From Bacteroidales bacterium UBA4179 (GTDB lineage Bacteria; Bacteroidota; Bacteroidia; Bacteroidales; Dysgonomonadaceae), in contig DFUT01000036.1 of NCBI GenBank assembly GCA_002381125.1, forward strand, positions 1 to 64,000: 64,000 bases of DNA, written 5' to 3'. Shown piece by piece: positions 61,203 to 64,000 of this stretch. Positions within the stretch are counted from its first letter, which is position 1; every line of letters starts with the position of its first letter. Under the pieces are notes generated by a model. The model was not told the DNA's origin. It ran no database searches and saw only the letters and a program-made list of their open reading frames with translations. Made by a program: the position numbers and the translations under genes.

Positions 61203-62897
61203 ATGATGAATAAAAAATTACTAATTATGGTTTTTTCAGTAGCCTTTACATTGCCTTGCTCGCTATTGAAAGCCCAATATCCTGATGTACCGAAGGAGGT
61301 ACAAGAAGAAACCCAAAAAATGATGGGAGAAGCGAAGCGTCAATCCGATCTTGCCTGGGAAAAAGCATTCCCCATTATAAAGGCAGAAGCGGAGAAAGGG
61401 AAACCCTACGTTCCTTGGGCTTCACGCCCAACCGATCTTCCCCAAGCCAAAATTCCGGCGTTTCCGGGCGCTTATGGTGGAGGAGCTTACAGTTTTGGCG
61501 GACGCGGAGGCAAAGTAATTACCGTGACCAATTTGAACGATAGTGGTCCGGGTTCATTTCGTGATGCTTGTGAACAAGGGGGTGCACGCATCGTCGTTTT
61601 CAATGTATCGGGAATAATCCGTTTAAAAACACCTCTCAGCATCCGTGCTCCCTATATTACCATTGCCGGACAGACTGCCCCGGGAGACGGCGTATGCATC
61701 GCAGGTGAATCGGTATGGATCGATACACACGATGTGGTTATTCGGCATATGCGATTCAGAAGAGGTGAAACAAATGTTGGAAGAAGAGACGATGCCCTTG
61801 GCGGCAATCCTATCGGGAATATCATCATCGATCATTGCTCGTGCAGTTGGGGATTGGATGAGAACGTTTCCATTTACCGGCACATGTATAGTCCCGGTGA
61901 AGGGTATAAAGAAGAAAAACTACCTACCGTGAATATTACGATCCAAAATACGATTTCAGCAAAAGCGTTGGATACTTACAACCATTCTTTCGGTAGTACG
62001 CTGGGAGGAGAAAATTGTACTTTCATGCGTAACCTATGGGCAAGTAACACGGGTCGCAACCCTTCCATCGGGTGGAACGGTGTTTTTAATTTCGTAAACA
62101 ACGTACTCTACAACTGGGTTCATCGGTCGGTTGATGGTGGAGATTACCGTGCATTGTATAATATCATTAACAATTATTACAAACCCGGCCCCTTGACTCC
62201 AAAAAATAGTCCTGTAGGATATCGCATTCTGAAACCGGAATCCGGGAGAAGTAAATTGGATTTCCTCTCTTTTGGACGTGTATATTGCCACGGCAATGTT
62301 ATGGAAGGAAACGAGAGAGTTACGCGAGACAATTGGAATGGCGGTGTTCAAGTTGAAAATCTACCCAATACCGAAGGTTATACAGCTTTGATGAAATGGA
62401 ATGAACCTTTCCCCATGCCTTCGTTTCCCATTATGTCGGCCAATGATGCTTATAATTATGTGTTGAAAAATGTTGGTGCTACTCTTCCCAAAAGAGATAT
62501 AGTTGACGAAAGGATCATCGAAGAGGTGAAAACGGGGAAAGCATATTATGTTGAAGGACTTGATCCTGCATCATTCTATCAGTTCAAATATAGACGACTG
62601 CCGCCCGATTCGTATAAAAAAGGGGTCATTACGGATGTCCGGCAAATGGGTGGTTATCCCGAATATAAAGGTGAACCCTATAAAGATAGCGACATGGACG
62701 GTATGCCCGATGCATGGGAAATTGCACATGGCTTGAACCCCTATGATCCTTCTGATGCCATTGAAGATTGTAATGGCGACGGTTATACCAATATCGAGAA
62801 ATATATCAATGGGATAGATCCCAAAATGAAAATTGACTGGACGAATCCTATCAATAATTATGATACATTGGCAGGCAAGTCATCTTTGATGGAATAA
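61203..62897 (+). CDS. Polysaccharide lyase family 1 pectate lyase
   Basis: The roughly 564-residue secreted protein is a PL1 right-handed beta-helix lyase that cleaves polygalacturonate by beta-elimination with calcium. A signal peptide (KLLIMVFSVAFTLPCSLLKA) is followed by FPGAYGGGAYSFGGRGGKVITVTNLND. The core has GGARIVVFNVSGIIRLK, DVVIRHMRFRRGE, IIIDHCSCSWGLDENVS and NLWASNTGRNPS. The C-terminal DSDMDGMPDAWEIAHGLNP and DCNGDGYTNIEKYINGIDP segments are dockerin/thrombospondin-3-like calcium repeats. The ATG pair at 61203/61206 is chosen because the ORF's earlier start lacks a signal. It ends 13 bp before the DUF3826 gene, suggesting an operon. Confidence 0.9.
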   Translation: MMNKKLLIMVFSVAFTLPCSLLKAQYPDVPKEVQEETQKMMGEAKRQSDLAWEKAFPIIKAEAEKGKPYVPWASRPTDLPQAKIPAFPGAYGGGAYSFGGRGGKVITVTNLNDSGPGSFRDACEQGGARIVVFNVSGIIRLKTPLSIRAPYITIAGQTAPGDGVCIAGESVWIDTHDVVIRHMRFRRGETNVGRRDDALGGNPIGNIIIDHCSCSWGLDENVSIYRHMYSPGEGYKEEKLPTVNITIQNTISAKALDTYNHSFGSTLGGENCTFMRNLWASNTGRNPSIGWNGVFNFVNNVLYNWVHRSVDGGDYRALYNIINNYYKPGPLTPKNSPVGYRILKPESGRSKLDFLSFGRVYCHGNVMEGNERVTRDNWNGGVQVENLPNTEGYTALMKWNEPFPMPSFPIMSANDAYNYVLKNVGATLPKRDIVDERIIEEVKTGKAYYVEGLDPASFYQFKYRRLPPDSYKKGVITDVRQMGGYPEYKGEPYKDSDMDGMPDAWEIAHGLNPYDPSDAIEDCNGDGYTNIEKYINGIDPKMKIDWTNPINNYDTLAGKSSLME

Positions 62898-62910
62898 ATT
62901 GAATAGTGAT

Positions 62911-63579
62911 ATGAAAATCGTAAAATTGTTCGTAATTTATTATGTTGTTTTCGTATTTAGCTCTTTTGCCACAGTCGTTGATTTGGACTCGGTAAACAGA
63001 GATCCTACCTATGTTGGAACTATTATTGCCAGATCACAAAAGATTGTGGATCAACTCAATTTAAGTAATCCACAAGTGGCACTTTCTGTACGCAATACCA
63101 TAGCAAATCGGTATTTTGAGTTGAATGATATTTACGAAAACCGCGATCAAGCTTTAAACGCACTCAAAAACAATTCGATACTTTCCGATGAACAAAAAAA
63201 TGCAGAAAAGGAAAGGATATTAAACGAGAAAGATGCAGCACTATATCGCACCCATTTTGCCTTTCCGGCCAATTTGTCCCTTTTTTTGGATCGTGATCAG
63301 ATAGACGCGGTTAAAGATGGTATGACATATGGAGTGGTTAGGGTCACTTACGATGCTTTTATTGAAATGATTCCTTCTTTAACCGAGGAAGAGAAGAAAA
63401 GGATTTATGCTTGGCTGCTTGAGGCTAGAGAATATGCCATGGATGCCGAGAGCTCGAATAAAAAACATGAAATTTTCGGTAAATATAAAGGAAGAATCAA
63501 CAATTATCTTTCAAGAAGAGGATATAATTTAACTCAAGAGAGAATCGAATGGGAGAAAAGAATGAAAGTAGGAAAATAA
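62911..63579 (+). CDS. Stand-alone DUF3826 protein
   Basis: The roughly 222-residue protein has a signal peptide (IVKLFVIYYVVFVFSSFA) and one DUF3826 domain, predicted helical. Its C-terminal half carries LDRDQIDAVKDGMTYG, IPSLTEEEKKRIYAWLLEAREYAMDA and IFGKYKGRINNYLSRRGYNL. These segments align with the C-terminal module of the esterase fusion at 42824-44803 (LTEDQVEAILDKYTVG, VPNLTEKEEATLLSYLKQAREQAIDY, YKTKCEQYLNSNG). The function is unknown. It is directly downstream of the PL1 gene and has no other domain. The ATG at 62911 is used; the TTG at 62899 is unlikely. Confidence 0.85.
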   Translation: MKIVKLFVIYYVVFVFSSFATVVDLDSVNRDPTYVGTIIARSQKIVDQLNLSNPQVALSVRNTIANRYFELNDIYENRDQALNALKNNSILSDEQKNAEKERILNEKDAALYRTHFAFPANLSLFLDRDQIDAVKDGMTYGVVRVTYDAFIEMIPSLTEEEKKRIYAWLLEAREYAMDAESSNKKHEIFGKYKGRINNYLSRRGYNLTQERIEWEKRMKVGK

Positions 63580-63624
63580 ATTCGGTGTATAACTCATAAT
63601 ACCTACATTCTCATTTTTAAGATT

Positions 63625-63665
63625 GCAAAATACAGGATGGTTTCGTCTTGTATTTTGTGTTTTTA
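63625..63665 (+). terminator. Terminator of the PL1-DUF3826 genes
   Basis: Arms AAAATACAGGA (63627-63637) and TCTTGTATTTT (63646-63656) pair with one G-U pair and extend by two more pairs outward, with an 8-nt loop. A short T run follows. It lies about 45 bp beyond the DUF3826 stop. Confidence 0.65.
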
Positions 63666-63688
63666 TGAGGTCTGTATTTTTCGGCATG

Positions 63689-63728
63689 ATTAAAACAAAA
63701 AACGCTGCATTTTCAATTACAGCGTTTT
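63689..63728 (-). terminator. Terminator of tRNA-Gly
   Basis: Arms AAAACGCTG (63699-63707) and CAGCGTTTT (63720-63728) form a 9-bp stem with a 12-nt loop. On the minus strand the stem is followed by a T-rich run (TTGTTTTA). It lies 5 bp beyond the 3' end of the tRNA. Confidence 0.8.
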
Positions 63729-63733
63729 CTTTG

Positions 63734-63806
63734 AGCGGAAAACGGGACTCGAACCCGCGACCCTAACCTTGGCAAGGTTATGCTCTACCAACTGAGCTAT
63801 TTCCGC
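63734..63806 (-). tRNA. tRNA-Gly (GCC)
   Basis: The minus strand folds into a complete cloverleaf of 73 nt. The acceptor stem is GCGGAAA/TTTCCGC with discriminator T. The D-arm is GCTC-AGTTGGTA-GAGC, the anticodon stem TAACC/GGTTA encloses the loop TTGCCAA with anticodon GCC, and the T-arm carries TTCGAGT. The 3' CCA is not encoded. It is transcribed leftward from a strong promoter at 63912-63942 and ends at the terminator at 63689-63728. A (TC)12 repeat lies 26 bp upstream of its 5' end. Confidence 0.97.
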
Positions 63807-63832
63807 AAAAAATTATTTTGTAATGTTTTTTT

Positions 63833-63856
63833 TCTCTCTCTCTCTCTCTCTCTCTC
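63833..63856 (-). repeat. (TC)12 dinucleotide microsatellite in the tRNA-Gly leader
   Basis: Twelve tandem TC units (plus strand) lie between the tRNA promoter and the tRNA 5' end, so the minus-strand transcript would carry (GA)12 in its leader. Perfect dinucleotide runs of this length are rare in bacterial genomes and prone to slippage. Confidence 0.85.
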
Positions 63857-63911
63857 GGCAAGGTGCTTTATTGAGAAATTTTCTACTCACCTTTTTTCAA
63901 TTTTGCGAGTG

Positions 63912-63942
63912 CAAATGTAAGCATGTTTATTGATTTTTCAAA
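63912..63942 (-). promoter_or_regulatory. Promoter of tRNA-Gly (Bacteroidetes type)
   Basis: On the minus strand TTTG (63942-63939), a 19-bp spacer and TACATTTG (63919-63912) match the Bacteroidetes -33/-7 consensus perfectly. Transcription would start near 63905, about 100 nt before the mature tRNA. The rest of 63857-64000 shows nothing else. Confidence 0.75.
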
Positions 63943-64000
63943 GAAATTGGTCCATTTTTTTCAATTTACGATGCTGTTTATATGTTCTAGTTCTGCTTGC

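Noticed and set aside
63734..63806. tRNA-Gly as integration site of a mobile PUL island
   Set aside because: The tRNA 3' end faces the PUL, but no repeat of it was found near 33800 or elsewhere, and no integrase or transposase gene is in the window.
1..64000. CRISPR arrays, insertion sequences, prophage
   Set aside because: No repeat-spacer pattern, transposase, integrase or phage gene was seen on either strand.

Overview
The window reads as a chromosomal segment of a Bacteroidales bacterium, probably close to Porphyromonadaceae/Dysgonomonadaceae. The evidence is a SusC/SusD pair, lipoprotein signal peptides with relaxed lipoboxes, several families largely confined to Bacteroidetes (DUF2795, DUF2851, DUF3108, DUF3826, DUF4957-like) and promoters of the Bacteroidetes type (TTTG, 19 bp, TAnnTTTG). 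The genus cannot be fixed from the sequence alone.

Positions 1-33800 are mostly housekeeping. They hold nadA, ychF, a radical SAM protein, a DedA/YqaA membrane protein, polA, a polyprenyl diphosphate synthase and hsp20. A leftward block follows: mnmG-apt-uvrC-dtd-deoC. Next come ybeY, a SpmA/SpmB-like membrane protein, an HhH protein, valS, a NamZ-type exo-muramidase gene with a MerR regulator, alaS, a PduO-type adenosyltransferase, a methyltransferase, ispF, a FAH-family hydrolase, rex, a uracil-DNA glycosylase-like gene, cell-envelope proteins of unknown role, DUF2851 and gpmA. A perfect parS-like palindrome lies between apt and mnmG.

Positions 33802-63579 form one polysaccharide utilization locus (PUL) for pectin, with several signs of rhamnogalacturonan II (RG-II). 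Nine enzyme genes lie head to tail on the minus strand with gaps of 5-30 bp. In transcription order they are GH43, a GH143-GH142-like bifunctional protein, GH78, GH28, an STN-esterase-DUF3826 fusion, GH95, GH105, GH140 (apiosidase type) and a GH78 fused to a sialidase-like propeller. Divergently on the plus strand are a truncated SusC remnant, a DUF4957/DUF5123-like surface lipoprotein, a full SusC, SusD, a PL1 pectate lyase and a stand-alone DUF3826 protein. Backbone cleavage (PL1, GH28, GH105), side-chain removal (GH78 x2, GH95, GH140, GH142/143, GH43), de-esterification and SusCD import fit together as one pectin-degrading system. No PUL-type regulator (hybrid two-component, AraC, ECF sigma/anti-sigma) is encoded in the window.

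The right end carries tRNA-Gly(GCC) on the minus strand, with a clear promoter, a terminator and a (TC)12 microsatellite in its presumed transcribed leader. The least explained parts are the STN-esterase-DUF3826 fusion together with the second DUF3826 gene, the GH78-propeller fusion, the SusC remnant, the nested inverted repeat in the divergent PUL promoter region, and the tRNA leader repeat.
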